A stretch of DNA of 64,000 bases from an uncultured Clostridia bacterium (GCA_937858235.1 CALLZZ010000575.1:55090-119089), one strand, 5' to 3'; positions 53,408-62,544 are shown, numbered from the stretch's first letter. The notes: generated from the sequence alone by a model not told the origin. Numbers and translations: made by a program.

Positions 53408-54549
53408 ATATCTGGGGAATGATTTTAGGCATTGTTTTTATGGTATCTTTTTACGGAGGCACGAACTTTTATATCGGGAGAAGGATATTTCAATGTCTTA
53501 GGTTTCTTTTCCCAAATATAAATGGAGTGGCATACACAGTTATATATATTTTTTTTGCGTTATCGTTGATAATCGGTTATTTGCCGTTACCTTCCGGCAT
53601 TAAGGGAGTAATGAGTTGGATAGGCTCGCTTTGGATGGGCATTTTTATATATCTGTTATTGCTTTTTCTCGTGGCGGACTTAATTATATTACTCGGGACT
53701 ATAGTACAGGTAATTCCCCGTCCTGTACCTCAGGTTATCCGTTTTTGTGCAGGTTTGATTGGGATTTTGTTAACCACCGGCTTGGTTAGCTATGGCATAT
53801 ATAACGCAGATCAGATTAAATATGCTTCCTATGAGGTTCAAGTGAAAGAACCTACTTTATCAGATGACATGAAAATAACCCTGATAAGCGATTTGCATTT
53901 AGGAGCCATGAATTCTGAAAAACGTCTTGAGAGTATAGTACAGGGTATAAATGATTTGGAACCTGATATTGTGTGTCTGGCCGGAGATATTTTTAACGGT
54001 GATTATAATGCTGTTTATAATCCTGACGAAGCAATTGATTTGCTTAAAGGTATCACGGCAAAATATGGCGTATATGCCTGTCTGGGAAATCATGACGGTG
54101 GAGACACGTTCAACGAATTCGTCCGCTTCCTTAAGCAAAGCAATATAAAGCTCCTGAATGATGAATACGTCATTATTGATGAGCGGTTGGCTCTGTTTGG
54201 ACGGGTAGATTCGTCGCCGATTGGTGGTTATGGAGAACTGCAACGGAAAGATATTACGGAAACTATAGCTTCATTGGACACAAATATGCCTGTTGTGGTT
54301 ATGGATCATAATCCTGCAAACATCGAACAGTATGGCGAAGAGGTTGATTTAATACTTGCCGGACATACGCACAGAGGCCAGATATTTCCGGGCAGCTTGA
54401 TAACAAACGCCATGTATATTGTTGATTATGGTCATTACCAAAAGGATGCCGACAGCCCTCATGTTATCGTTACGTCGGGCGTAGGTACTTGGGGTATGCC
54501 AATGCGGGTCGGTACGAATAGTGAAATCGCAAGTATTAATTTGCGTTAG
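53404..54549 (+). CDS. Membrane metallophosphoesterase (YkuE-like)
   Basis: The 381-residue protein has about five N-terminal membrane segments (1-140). A calcineurin-like phosphoesterase domain follows with all metal motifs: DLHLGAM, GDIFNGD, GNHDGG and GHTHRGQ. The site faces either side of the membrane depending on topology. Substrates of such proteins include lipid headgroups or UDP-sugars; none can be assigned. It overlaps the decarboxylase remnant by ATGA. Confidence 0.88.
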   Translation: MNIWGMILGIVFMVSFYGGTNFYIGRRIFQCLRFLFPNINGVAYTVIYIFFALSLIIGYLPLPSGIKGVMSWIGSLWMGIFIYLLLLFLVADLIILLGTIVQVIPRPVPQVIRFCAGLIGILLTTGLVSYGIYNADQIKYASYEVQVKEPTLSDDMKITLISDLHLGAMNSEKRLESIVQGINDLEPDIVCLAGDIFNGDYNAVYNPDEAIDLLKGITAKYGVYACLGNHDGGDTFNEFVRFLKQSNIKLLNDEYVIIDERLALFGRVDSSPIGGYGELQRKDITETIASLDTNMPVVVMDHNPANIEQYGEEVDLILAGHTHRGQIFPGSLITNAMYIVDYGHYQKDADSPHVIVTSGVGTWGMPMRVGTNSEIASINLR

Positions 54550-54978
54550 AACGAAAGGCTGCTAAGTAGGGCTTGCTGAACCGGGATCTTAATTCGTTTA
54601 AACAAAACCCAGTTGGGCAAGGCGGAAATAGCTTCTGAAAAAATGTAATGTTCCCCAAGGGCGAAGAATAGGTAGCTATGGACAAGCTTGTTTATCGCAC
54701 AAGTCGTCATGACGAGATATATATGTCCTACTACCGTTTAGCGGGAAAACGGCCTGAAAACATACGCCGTTTCCTTTTCAAAAAAATAAGAATCGGAGGC
54801 GCGTCGTCTCTTACTCTCTGTTTAAGGACACGGCGGCATAAGGAGAATGCCGCCGTGTTTCTTTGTGTGGAGGCAGGCCCTCCGCAATTTTTTCAACTGT
54901 CTACTTGACAGGGAACAGTTCACATTGTGCCGCTTCCTTCAGTGTCCGCACGTAACGTATATTTATTCTCTGATCCCG
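54550..54978. other. Gap without gene; ends with a bidirectional terminator
   Basis: Apart from the terminator at 54828-54858 I see only a 12-bp palindrome TCGTCATGACGA (54704-54715). No coding frame here looks real. Confidence 0.55.
54828..54862. terminator. Bidirectional terminator between phosphoesterase and ABC genes
   Basis: ACACGGCGGCAT pairs with ATGCCGCCGTGT (12 bp), followed by TTCTTT. It serves the plus-strand unit and may also stop read-through from the ABC operon, whose last gene ends at 54979. Confidence 0.85.
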
Positions 54979-56715
54979 TCACAGCGTCCAGCTTGCCGCC
55001 TGATTCTGCACCTCGACCATGTGTTTGAATAAGCCGCCCTGCCGCAACAGCTCTTGCGGAGAACCTTGCTGGGCGACGAAACCCTGGTCGAGCACAACGA
55101 TCTTGTCCGTATCGGCAACGGTTCTCATGCGGTGCGCGATGATCAGCACGGTCTTATCCCGAATGAGTTGTGAGATTGCGGACTGGATCATGGTCTCGTT
55201 TTCAACATCAAGGGATGCCGTAGCTTCATCCAGAAGAATGATGGGCGCATTTTTTAGAAACGCGCGCGCGATGGAAATGCGCTGGCGTTCGCCTCCGGAC
55301 AGTTCAGAGCCGTTTTCTCCGATCATGGTGTTCCAGCCATCCGGCAGCTTTTCGGCAAATTCATCGCAATGAGCATACCTGGCGGCGGTCAGGACCTCTT
55401 CGTCGGTTGCGTTTTTCCTCCCGACCCGGATATTCTCCATGATCGTGTTATTGAACAGGGTCACGTCCTGAAACACGATTGAGTACAAGGAAAGTAGCGT
55501 TTCGGGTTCGATCCGGGAAATATCCGCGCCACCCACGGTAATTCTGCCGCTGCTACAATCCCAGAACCGGGCGGCAAGCCGCGACACGGTCGTCTTTCCG
55601 CCTCCGGACGGGCCGATCAGCGCGGTCACTTCACCTTGCTTGGCGGTAAAGGATACATCCTGCAGAACATTTTCTTCTCCATTGTATGCGAAACCGACAT
55701 GATCGAATACGATATCGCAGCCCTGGTTGGCTAAAACGGTCTCGCCGCTTTGCACAGGGTAATCGAGAATTTCGTTCATACGTTCGGTTTGGACATTGGC
55801 GGCGATGATCGCGGCAAGGTTTTGCAGGGCGGACTGCATCGGGTCATACATACGTGAAACCACCAGCAGGAACATAAAGAAGGTCAGAACGTCGAGACTT
55901 CCATCGGCAAGCAGGACGCCTCCGGTCAGGGCGACCGTCGCAATACCCAGCTTTAGGATCATCTGCGCGGAAGCGACAAATACGGCGGTGCCGAGCTCGG
56001 TCAAGACCGAGCGTTTCTCAACGGCTTTTATTTTTTTATCGAGTCCCGCCAGATAGTCTTCTTCCGCATTGTTCGCCTTGAGGTCCCGGACCGATTCCAG
56101 GCATTCCTGAATGCCATCCGCGCAGGCTATCTTTACCGCCATCTGTTTACGCCCCAGCGCTTTCTGCACGTTTGAGGAAAACAGCACAATACCAAAGGAG
56201 ATGGGAAGCACCCAAAACGCCGCCAATGCCATGCGCCAGTCAAAGAAAAACAAGCAGGCCGCTACGACGAATGTTGATATTAAAGCCCCGAATAGTTCCG
56301 GTATGAAATGGGAAAACGTCGTTTCAAGGGATGTGCAGTCGGCCATGACCGTACTGGTCAGATCAGCCAGATCTTTCTTACCGAAGAAAGATAACGGGAG
56401 CTTTCTGAGCTTTTCGGCCAGGGAGATCCGGCGAACGCCGCTTTCCGCATAGGTAGCGAAGTAACAGGCGTTGTACTGAATCCAGGTCGTTAAAAAGATC
56501 AGGATAAGGCACACGGCCGTGCCTATGCTATAAAAGGCCGTACGGTTTCCGGGCACACCTCCGTTCAAAAGATCGCTCACCAGGCAGTAAAGAAGGCCAA
56601 CCGGTATCATCAAAACAAAGTTTGCCAGCGCGCACGAGGTGCAGCTCTTGATAAGATCTTTGGCGCCCTGCTCGGAAAGGGCGTATTTGTGCCGGATTTT
56701 ATTAAGCAAGCTCAT
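54979..56715 (-). CDS. ABC half-transporter (membrane-ATPase fusion), downstream subunit
   Basis: The 578-residue protein has six membrane helices (about 20-300) and an ATPase with Walker A GPSGGGKTT, signature ELSGGERQR and Walker B ILLDEATASLD. It has the exporter-fold form of YbtPQ/IrtAB-like transporters that handle siderophores or similar. It overlaps the upstream half-transporter by 14 bases, so the two should form a heterodimer. An upstream iron-type operator suggests iron regulation. Confidence 0.9.
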   Translation of the reverse strand: MSLLNKIRHKYALSEQGAKDLIKSCTSCALANFVLMIPVGLLYCLVSDLLNGGVPGNRTAFYSIGTAVCLILIFLTTWIQYNACYFATYAESGVRRISLAEKLRKLPLSFFGKKDLADLTSTVMADCTSLETTFSHFIPELFGALISTFVVAACLFFFDWRMALAAFWVLPISFGIVLFSSNVQKALGRKQMAVKIACADGIQECLESVRDLKANNAEEDYLAGLDKKIKAVEKRSVLTELGTAVFVASAQMILKLGIATVALTGGVLLADGSLDVLTFFMFLLVVSRMYDPMQSALQNLAAIIAANVQTERMNEILDYPVQSGETVLANQGCDIVFDHVGFAYNGEENVLQDVSFTAKQGEVTALIGPSGGGKTTVSRLAARFWDCSSGRITVGGADISRIEPETLLSLYSIVFQDVTLFNNTIMENIRVGRKNATDEEVLTAARYAHCDEFAEKLPDGWNTMIGENGSELSGGERQRISIARAFLKNAPIILLDEATASLDVENETMIQSAISQLIRDKTVLIIAHRMRTVADTDKIVVLDQGFVAQQGSPQELLRQGGLFKHMVEVQNQAASWTL

Positions 56716-58483
56716 GTTTCACACCCACTTTCCATTTTGCGGCGCGGTTGTATTCAAGCCACATGCGCGCATAGGGGCCTTTACTCTGAATAAGCTGCCC
56801 GTGGCTGCCGGTTTCTTCGATATGGCCGTCTTTCAGTACGAATATCCGGTCAGAGCTAACAATGGTGGTCAGCCGGTGCGCAATCATAATTACGGTCTTA
56901 CCTTTGGAAAGCGCCGTAAACGCGGCCTGCACCTTAAATTCATTGTCCGGATCGGCGAAAGCCGTCGCCTCGTCCAGAATAATAATCGGCGTATTTTTCA
57001 GCATGATACGGGCAATTGCTATACGCTGCTGTTCGCCCCCGGATAGATAAATGCCCTTCGTCCCGATCACGGTATCGATTCCATTCGGCATTTTTCCGAT
57101 GATATCGCTGCATTGTGCCGCCTCAAGAGCTGCCGTAACCTCCTCGCGGGTGGCGTCCGGTTTTGCCATGCGAACGTTTTCCAGAATAGATGTTTTCAGC
57201 AGTTTGCTCTCCTGAAAGACAAAGGATACCGTATTCATCAATTCTTCTTTCGGGATGTCCTTGATGTTTACGCCGCCGATCATGATTTTGCCGCTGTTCA
57301 CATCCCAGAAACGGGCGATGACGCTGGCAAGCGTCGTTTTTCCTCCGCCTGAAGGACCGACCAACGCCACCCGCTCACCGGGCATGATATGCAAGGATAC
57401 ATGATCCAGCGCGTTGGCTTTCGCGCTATTATAACGGAACGAAACATCATCAAGCATAACGGAGTTGTCTGTCAAATAAGCAGGCCGCATGGACTCCGGA
57501 AGGGGCGTAAGCGCCATTACACTGTCGATCCGCTCCAGTGCGTCGGCCACAATCATCTGGTTCTCGCTGGAAAACATGATTTTTGTCAGCGTGACGGTTA
57601 TGATCGGCGTAAAAATAATATAAAAGAGCAGATTCAGTAAAAAAGTATTACTTACGCCGCTTTGCGTCATGATAAGCGCCGCCGCGATCAGCACGGCAAA
57701 CACGGCGTTGATCACCGTTGTGTAAAACATCATCGGTAACCGCAAATTCTTGGTATAGGCAATGACCCATTTTTCATAGTTGTCAATAGAGGCTTTAAAT
57801 CTTTTGAATGAAAACACTGACTGTCCAAAAGTTTTGACGACAGGAATCCCGCGGACATATTCCACGGCTTCATTGGACATCTGTCCAAGCGCGTCCTGAT
57901 ATTCTTTCATTTTCGTGCGCATCTTCGCACCGGTCATGGTCGCCATCAGGATAAACGCCAGTACAATCGGCATCAGGCTGAGCAGCCCGAGCCGCCAGTC
58001 AAATACAAGCAGAAGGGCCAGCATGCCGATGGGAGTCGTGATCGCACCCGCGCGGTCCGGCAGCTGATGCGCAAGATAGGCCTCCGTCGCGGCACTGGAT
58101 TCGTTAATGATTTTACGAAGCATACCGCTTCCGAAGCTATCCATGAACCCAAGAGGCAGCGTAACGATATGATGCATGATCTGACTGCGGATATTGGACG
58201 CGATTCTGAATGCCGCGATATGCGAACACATCAGCGCGCCGACATAGATCAGCATTGCCAGAAGCGCAAACAGCACAGCCATCCAGCCGCTGTGAGCAAG
58301 ATTTTGCGCTGCGCCGTAATCGGGCGAAACCTCGAGCACCTCTTTAATAATTTTCCATATATATACGAACGGTATGAGCGCGACCAGCGCACTGACCGCG
58401 GACAGGACCCAGGACAAGACCGTCAGGTATTTATAACGTCCGGCATATTCAAACAGCTTGGTCAGGGACGATTGCTTTTTCAT
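56702..58483 (-). CDS. ABC half-transporter (membrane-ATPase fusion), upstream subunit
   Basis: The start is set at ATG 58483 behind AAGGAGGATATC. The 593-residue protein has six helices and an ATPase with Walker A GPSGGGKTT, signature YLSGGEQQR and Walker B IIILDEATAFADP. It pairs with the gene that follows. DUF2325 precedes it with overlapping coding sequence, so the three are probably one transcript. Confidence 0.9.
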   Translation of the reverse strand: MKKQSSLTKLFEYAGRYKYLTVLSWVLSAVSALVALIPFVYIWKIIKEVLEVSPDYGAAQNLAHSGWMAVLFALLAMLIYVGALMCSHIAAFRIASNIRSQIMHHIVTLPLGFMDSFGSGMLRKIINESSAATEAYLAHQLPDRAGAITTPIGMLALLLVFDWRLGLLSLMPIVLAFILMATMTGAKMRTKMKEYQDALGQMSNEAVEYVRGIPVVKTFGQSVFSFKRFKASIDNYEKWVIAYTKNLRLPMMFYTTVINAVFAVLIAAALIMTQSGVSNTFLLNLLFYIIFTPIITVTLTKIMFSSENQMIVADALERIDSVMALTPLPESMRPAYLTDNSVMLDDVSFRYNSAKANALDHVSLHIMPGERVALVGPSGGGKTTLASVIARFWDVNSGKIMIGGVNIKDIPKEELMNTVSFVFQESKLLKTSILENVRMAKPDATREEVTAALEAAQCSDIIGKMPNGIDTVIGTKGIYLSGGEQQRIAIARIMLKNTPIIILDEATAFADPDNEFKVQAAFTALSKGKTVIMIAHRLTTIVSSDRIFVLKDGHIEETGSHGQLIQSKGPYARMWLEYNRAAKWKVGVKHELA

Positions 58484-58781
58484 GATATCCTCCTTCCCGA
58501 CCGCCGCAATGATTCTCCATAATTGTCTCCAAGGCGTTAAGACTGCTGGAATGGGAACGCTCAATGATCGCGTGGCACCGCTTTGCTTCCGATACGGCCA
58601 CTTTTCTCATCTTATGCGAAACTGTATTTGTAAACAGAATAATCAGATCAGGTGATCCAATCTTGTGTTTCAGGTCGCCGTTTGTTTTCACATAAACTTT
58701 CGCTTTGCAGCCATACTTTTCACAGGTATCTACATACAACCGCTGCATACAGTGGTTTCCTCCGACAATTACAACAGTCAC
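58449..58781 (-). CDS. DUF2325 family protein
   Basis: A 110-residue protein starting GTG behind AAGGAGG. It begins VTVVIVGGNHCMQRLYVDTCEKYGCKAKVYVKTNG and has an LIILFTNTVSHKM core, a small Rossmann-like domain of the DUF2325 family, often found with ferrous-iron and ABC transporter genes. It overlaps the next ABC gene by 35 bases. Function unknown. Confidence 0.82.
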   Translation of the reverse strand: MTVVIVGGNHCMQRLYVDTCEKYGCKAKVYVKTNGDLKHKIGSPDLIILFTNTVSHKMRKVAVSEAKRCHAIIERSHSSSLNALETIMENHCGGREGGYHEKAIVPDQAV

Positions 58782-58800
58782 AATTTTCCTCCTTCTTTCT

Positions 58801-58818
58801 GGTTAGAGTACCTTAACC
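58801..58818. promoter_or_regulatory. DtxR-type operator before the DUF2325/ABC operon
   Basis: GGTTAGAGTACCTTAACC is an 18-bp palindrome 20 bases before the DUF2325 start. It matches the general pattern of IdeR/DtxR boxes (TTAGGTTAGCCTAACCTAA). Confidence 0.8.
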
Positions 58819-58886
58819 AAGGTTTTATTTTTTAGCGCCTTTCGGCGCACCTCTCATCCTATTTATCATCCGGTCCCCGCGAAAAA

Positions 58887-59264
58887 TCAGGGCGTATTTC
58901 GCATAATTTCGCACATGTTTACGACACCTTCTTCAGGAATCCCGGCCAGCAGCAAAAACGCGGCGTTTTTGGAGTCTTCCAGCGATAAAGCGAGCTTCCG
59001 GCTGAGAAAGTGCAAGATGATATCGTAATACGCGACATACCGCGCGGCAAGCTCGCGGCCTTCTTCCGTGAAAAATACCAGGCCGTATTTCACCTTTTGC
59101 ACCAAAGCTTTATTACAAAGTGTTTCGATCATTCCATGTACGCTGGGTTTTGTGACATTAAGCGCTTCCGCGATATCGATGCATTGCATTCCCTTTTCAT
59201 CGTCGAGAGAATGCATAGCGATCAGATACCGGATGGATGATACGGACAGGGTCTGCATTCTCAT
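58887..59264 (-). CDS. DtxR-family protein lacking metal ligands
   Basis: The start is ATG 59264 after AAGGAGAAAAGG. The 125-residue protein has the DtxR winged HTH (CIDIAEALNVTKPSVHGMIETLCNKALVQKVKYG). It lacks the N-terminal Asp/Glu pair and the His and E..C..EH ligands of the dimerisation domain (its equivalent is LEDSKNAAFLLLAG). It lies last in the feo operon. Probably a regulator with altered or no metal sensing. Confidence 0.85.
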   Translation of the reverse strand: MRMQTLSVSSIRYLIAMHSLDDEKGMQCIDIAEALNVTKPSVHGMIETLCNKALVQKVKYGLVFFTEEGRELAARYVAYYDIILHFLSRKLALSLEDSKNAAFLLLAGIPEEGVVNMCEIMRNTP

Positions 59265-59328
59265 ACATCCTTTTCTCCTTAAAACAGCCCCTGGGGAGCG
59301 CGTGTAAAAACGTGCTCCCCCTATAGGC

Positions 59329-59502
59329 TTATTTTTCATGATGACAGCCGTCGCTCATAGGGCAGCCCCCGCAGTCGCAGCCGCAGGAGGACTTGCCTTC
59401 TTTTTTATTTTTAACCATGTGAACGATAATAAGCGTCACAATAACGAGCAGGACTGCACAAACAGCAATGTTCGCCAGATTTTCCATGATCCAGTTCAAC
59501 AT
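59329..59502 (-). CDS. FeoB-associated Cys-rich membrane protein
   Basis: A 57-residue protein with ATG after AAGGAGGGG. One membrane helix (about 7-30) is followed by a basic patch and a C-terminal cluster SSCGCDCGGCPMSDGCHH, which has six cysteines in all and two terminal histidines. This is the standard form of small FeoB partners and may hand iron to or from the FeoB channel. Too short for most gene finders. Confidence 0.88.
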   Translation of the reverse strand: MLNWIMENLANIAVCAVLLVIVTLIIVHMVKNKKEGKSSCGCDCGGCPMSDGCHHEK

Positions 59503-59536
59503 ATTTACCCCTCCTTATGGCCGATAACAGCGTTGT

Positions 59537-59653
59537 TTACTTTTTCCCCTCTTTGAAAAAACCGATGATGATCTTTACCGCCGCGATCAACAGGATCGCC
59601 AGTACGGCAAGAACCGCAATATCGGCTGTCCCAAGCTCAATACTGGTCGTCAC
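59537..59653 (-). CDS. Tiny membrane protein following feoB
   Basis: A 38-residue frame starts GTG five bases after the feoB stop: one hydrophobic helix (about 10-33) and a basic tail (FFKEGKK). It is codon-like and well placed, so it is likely real. It may be a small Feo accessory subunit. Confidence 0.6.
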   Translation of the reverse strand: MTTSIELGTADIAVLAVLAILLIAAVKIIIGFFKEGKK

Positions 59654-59658
59654 AGTGA

Positions 59659-61821
59659 TTATGCCGCCATCTGATGTTCTGATTGCTCGGCAAGCCTTGC
59701 GGGCCTCATGTTCGGATCAGGCCGGAACAGGAGGTAAAGTATCAAGGCCAACACCGCGAAAGCTACGACCGTCGCGGCGCCGAAAGCAACCTCTCCCAGG
59801 ATCAGGCCGCCGATCTGATAGACCATCAGGGCGATGCAATATGACAGTACATTCTGGAAGAGAATGGCAAACCAGAAGAACTTTCGCGAACCCATTTCCT
59901 TTGACAGCGTGGAAATTGCCGCCAGGCAGGGAGAATCGAACAGATTGAAAAACAGGAACGAAACGGCTGCGATGCTCGTGGGGAAGAATGCCGCAAACTG
60001 TGCATGCATGGAAACCGCATATTCCTCGACTGCTCCCAGACCGGACAGGACACCCATGGTGGAGACAATGCCTTCTTTGGCGACAAAGCCGCTTAAACTG
60101 GAGGCCACGGCCTGCCAGGTGCCAAAACCCAGCGGTTGGAAAATCCAGGCAATAGCGCCGCCGATAGTCGCCAGGAAACAATATTCAGTATCCACCAGCC
60201 CAAACACTCCGTCCTGGATGCCAAAGCTGCCCAGGAACCACATAACAGCGCAGCAGAGGAACAGGATTGTTCCGGCCTTTTTCAGGAATGCCCAGATGCG
60301 CTCCCAAACGTGGAGAAAAATGCCTTTAATTGACGGAATATGGTACTGCGGCAGCTCCATAACAAAGGGGGCGGGGTCGCCGGAAAAGAGTCTTGTCTTC
60401 TTTAAAATAATACAGGAGATGATGACAATGGCTATGCCCGAAAAATACATGAGCGGAGCCATCCACCACGCGCCGCCCATCAGGAAACCGGCGATCAGCG
60501 CGATGACCGGCAGCTTGGCGCCGCAGGGGATAAACGTAGTCGTCATCATCGTCATTCTGCGGTCCTTTTCGTTTTCAATCGTGCGGCTGGCCATGATCCC
60601 CGGTACGCCGCAGCCGGAGGAGATCAGAAACGGGATGAAGCTCTTACCCGAAAGGCCGAAGCGGCGGAAAATGCGGTCCATAATGAAGGCTACGCGCGCC
60701 ATATAGCCGCAGTCTTCCAGAATGGAAAGGAAAAGAAACACAATAGCCATTTGCGGCGCGAAACCGATGGGGGCAGCGAGGCCGCCGATGATGCCGTCCA
60801 CTACCAGGGAGACGACCCAGGCCGCTGCGCCGATGTTTTCCAGGAAGCTCTGTACGCCGGGTTGTATCCATGCACCGAAGAACGTGTCGTTCGTCCAGTC
60901 GGTAACCACACCGCCCAGCGTGGAAACGGAAACATAGTAGACAACGAACATGACCGCCGCGAAGATAGGCAGGGCCAGCCAGCGGTTGGTAACCGTCTTG
61001 TCGATCTTATCGGAGGTGGAGAGCTTGCCGGCGCTTTTCTTCTTGTAACAGCCCCGGAGGACCGACGCTATGTAGATATAGCGTTCGTTCGTAATAATGC
61101 TTTCGGCATCGTCGTCCAGTTCCTTCTCGGCAGCTTTAATGTCTTCTTCAATATGGTCAAGCACTGATTTATCCAGTTTTAACTGATTCAGAACCTTTTC
61201 ATCCCGCTCAAAAATCTTGATGGCGTACCAGCGCTGCTGTTCCTGCGGCATGTCGTGGACCACTGCCTCCTCAATATGGGCCAGCGCATGCTCCACCGCG
61301 CCGGAGAACGTGTGCATCGGAACGGTTTTGGTAGATTTCGCGGCATTGACAGCCGCTTGTGCCGCTTCCATCGTGCCGGTACCCTTCAAAGCCGATATCT
61401 CCACAACCTTGCATCCAAGCTCGCGGGAGAGTTCCTCAATATTAATTTTATCCCCGTTCTTCTTCACCACGTCCATCATGTTGACGGCGATTACTACGGG
61501 AATGCCAAGCTCCGTCAGCTGGGTGGTAAGGTATAGATTCCGTTCCAGATTCGTGCCGTCCACGATGTTGAGGATCACGTCCGGCCGTTCGCCGATCAAA
61601 TAATTTCTCGCCACCACTTCCTCCAGGGTATAGGGGGAAAGCGAGTAGATACCCGGCAGGTCCATAATAACGATATCTTTATGATTCCTGAGTTTGCCTT
61701 CCTTTTTCTCCACCGTGACGCCCGGCCAGTTGCCGACATACTGATTGGAACCGGTCAGCGCGTTGAACAGCGTCGTTTTGCCGCTGTTCGGGTTGCCCGC
61801 CAGGGCAATTTTAATTCCCAT
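59659..61821 (-). CDS. feoB: Ferrous iron transporter FeoB
   Basis: The start is ATG 61821 behind AAGGGAGG. The 720-residue protein has an N-terminal G domain (GNPNSGKTT, GNWPGVTVEK, DLPGIYSL, NMMD), a GDI region, and a C-terminal transmembrane part with two Gate motifs (about 300-690; CGYMARVAF, SGCGVPGIMASR, PCGAKLPVIAL). It imports Fe(II) through the cytoplasmic membrane. It is preceded by a DtxR-type box and two feoA genes, giving the feoA-feoA-feoB operon. Confidence 0.96.
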   Translation of the reverse strand: MGIKIALAGNPNSGKTTLFNALTGSNQYVGNWPGVTVEKKEGKLRNHKDIVIMDLPGIYSLSPYTLEEVVARNYLIGERPDVILNIVDGTNLERNLYLTTQLTELGIPVVIAVNMMDVVKKNGDKINIEELSRELGCKVVEISALKGTGTMEAAQAAVNAAKSTKTVPMHTFSGAVEHALAHIEEAVVHDMPQEQQRWYAIKIFERDEKVLNQLKLDKSVLDHIEEDIKAAEKELDDDAESIITNERYIYIASVLRGCYKKKSAGKLSTSDKIDKTVTNRWLALPIFAAVMFVVYYVSVSTLGGVVTDWTNDTFFGAWIQPGVQSFLENIGAAAWVVSLVVDGIIGGLAAPIGFAPQMAIVFLFLSILEDCGYMARVAFIMDRIFRRFGLSGKSFIPFLISSGCGVPGIMASRTIENEKDRRMTMMTTTFIPCGAKLPVIALIAGFLMGGAWWMAPLMYFSGIAIVIISCIILKKTRLFSGDPAPFVMELPQYHIPSIKGIFLHVWERIWAFLKKAGTILFLCCAVMWFLGSFGIQDGVFGLVDTEYCFLATIGGAIAWIFQPLGFGTWQAVASSLSGFVAKEGIVSTMGVLSGLGAVEEYAVSMHAQFAAFFPTSIAAVSFLFFNLFDSPCLAAISTLSKEMGSRKFFWFAILFQNVLSYCIALMVYQIGGLILGEVAFGAATVVAFAVLALILYLLFRPDPNMRPARLAEQSEHQMAA

Positions 61822-61841
61822 TGCCAAATCCTCCCTTTCTT

Positions 61842-61859
61842 AGTTAGAGCCATTTAACC
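61842..61859. promoter_or_regulatory. DtxR-type operator before feoB
   Basis: AGTTAGAGCCATTTAACC differs from the 58801 palindrome mainly in the centre. It lies 20 bases upstream of the feoB start, within the feoA-feoB gap. Confidence 0.7.
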
Positions 61860-61891
61860 ATTCGGCAAAAAATAAAGGTCGTCCCTTGGGA

Positions 61892-62113
61892 TCATCCGAC
61901 CTCAATCATTTCCGCGTCCGCCTTGCGGATGGAGAGCTCATAACCGCGCACTGTCACTTCCACCGGATCGCCGAGCGGAGCCACCTTGCGGACATAGACA
62001 TCAATGCCTTTAGTGATTCCCATATCCATCAGGCGGCGCTTGACCGCACCTTCGCCATGAAGCTTCTTAACCGCTACCGTTTCACCGATTTTTGCATCCC
62101 TGAGCGTTTTCAT
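61892..62113 (-). CDS. feoA: FeoA family protein, downstream copy
   Basis: The 73-residue SH3-like protein begins MKTLRDAKIGETVAVKKLHGEGAVKRRLMDMGITKGIDV and ends AEMIEVG, the standard FeoA form. It assists FeoB. It starts ATG after GGGAAGCGC. Confidence 0.9.
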   Translation of the reverse strand: MKTLRDAKIGETVAVKKLHGEGAVKRRLMDMGITKGIDVYVRKVAPLGDPVEVTVRGYELSIRKADAEMIEVG

Positions 62114-62133
62114 CAGCGCTTCCCCCTTCCTTT

Positions 62134-62346
62134 TTATATCATTATTTTGCCGGCCATCTCTTTACTGATGGCGATGCGGGATTCTTTGATATTGACGATG
62201 ACATTACCTCCCAGCATGGCAATCACCCTGACATTTCCCCCGGCGATAAAACCGAGATCTTCCAGGTGTTTTTTAACGTCGGCTTTTCCGCCGACCTTTT
62301 TGATGATGTTTTCCTCGCCGACTGCTGCAAGCGTTAGCGGCATCAT
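62134..62346 (-). CDS. feoA: FeoA family protein, upstream copy
   Basis: The 70-residue SH3-like protein (MPLTLAAVGEENIIKKVGGKADVKKHLEDLGFIAGGNVRVI) is a diverged FeoA. Two tandem feoA genes before feoB are common in Clostridia. It starts ATG after GGAGGAGGA. Confidence 0.88.
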   Translation of the reverse strand: MMPLTLAAVGEENIIKKVGGKADVKKHLEDLGFIAGGNVRVIAMLGGNVIVNIKESRIAISKEMAGKIMI

Positions 62347-62363
62347 AGTATCCTCCTCCCCTT

Positions 62364-62381
62364 GATTAGATTACTCTAACC
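62364..62381. promoter_or_regulatory. DtxR-type operator 1 in the feo/regulator intergenic region
   Basis: GATTAGATTACTCTAACC, an imperfect 18-bp palindrome 18 bases upstream of the feoA start. Confidence 0.75.
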
Positions 62382-62396
62382 TATACCTTAAACAAT

Positions 62397-62414
62397 TGCT
62401 AGATTACCTTAACC
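62397..62414. promoter_or_regulatory. DtxR-type operator 2 in the feo/regulator intergenic region
   Basis: TGCTAGATTACCTTAACC. The right half is a perfect CTTAACC arm; the left half is weak. Confidence 0.65.
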
Positions 62415-62430
62415 GACCTTTTGAACAATC

Positions 62431-62448
62431 AGTTAGTGTACTCTAACC
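62431..62448. promoter_or_regulatory. DtxR-type operator 3 in the feo/regulator intergenic region
   Basis: AGTTAGTGTACTCTAACC, strong match in both halves. A nearby GTTAG/CTAAC pair with wider spacing (62453-62472) may be a further half-site pair. Confidence 0.75.
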
Positions 62449-62510
62449 GATTGTTAGTTTAATGTATCTAACTGTAATTGTCAATAGGTTTTATAAAATA
62501 TTGATTTTCT

Positions 62511-62528
62511 GGTTAGAGTATGTTAACC
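62511..62528. promoter_or_regulatory. DtxR-type operator 4, before the DtxR-family regulator gene
   Basis: GGTTAGAGTATGTTAACC, 16 bases upstream of the regulator start; likely autoregulation. Confidence 0.8.
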
Positions 62529-62544
62529 TGCACGTAATACCCGA

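Noticed and set aside
54678..54908. 76-codon frame before the ABC genes
   Set aside because: It runs through the terminator hairpin at 54828-54858, has no ribosome site and has an implausible Arg/Cys-rich tail.
58823..58850. GCGCC/GGCGC hairpin as terminator of the 58887-59264 gene
   Set aside because: On the minus strand the stem is followed by an A-rich run rather than T residues, so it does not fit an intrinsic terminator for that gene.
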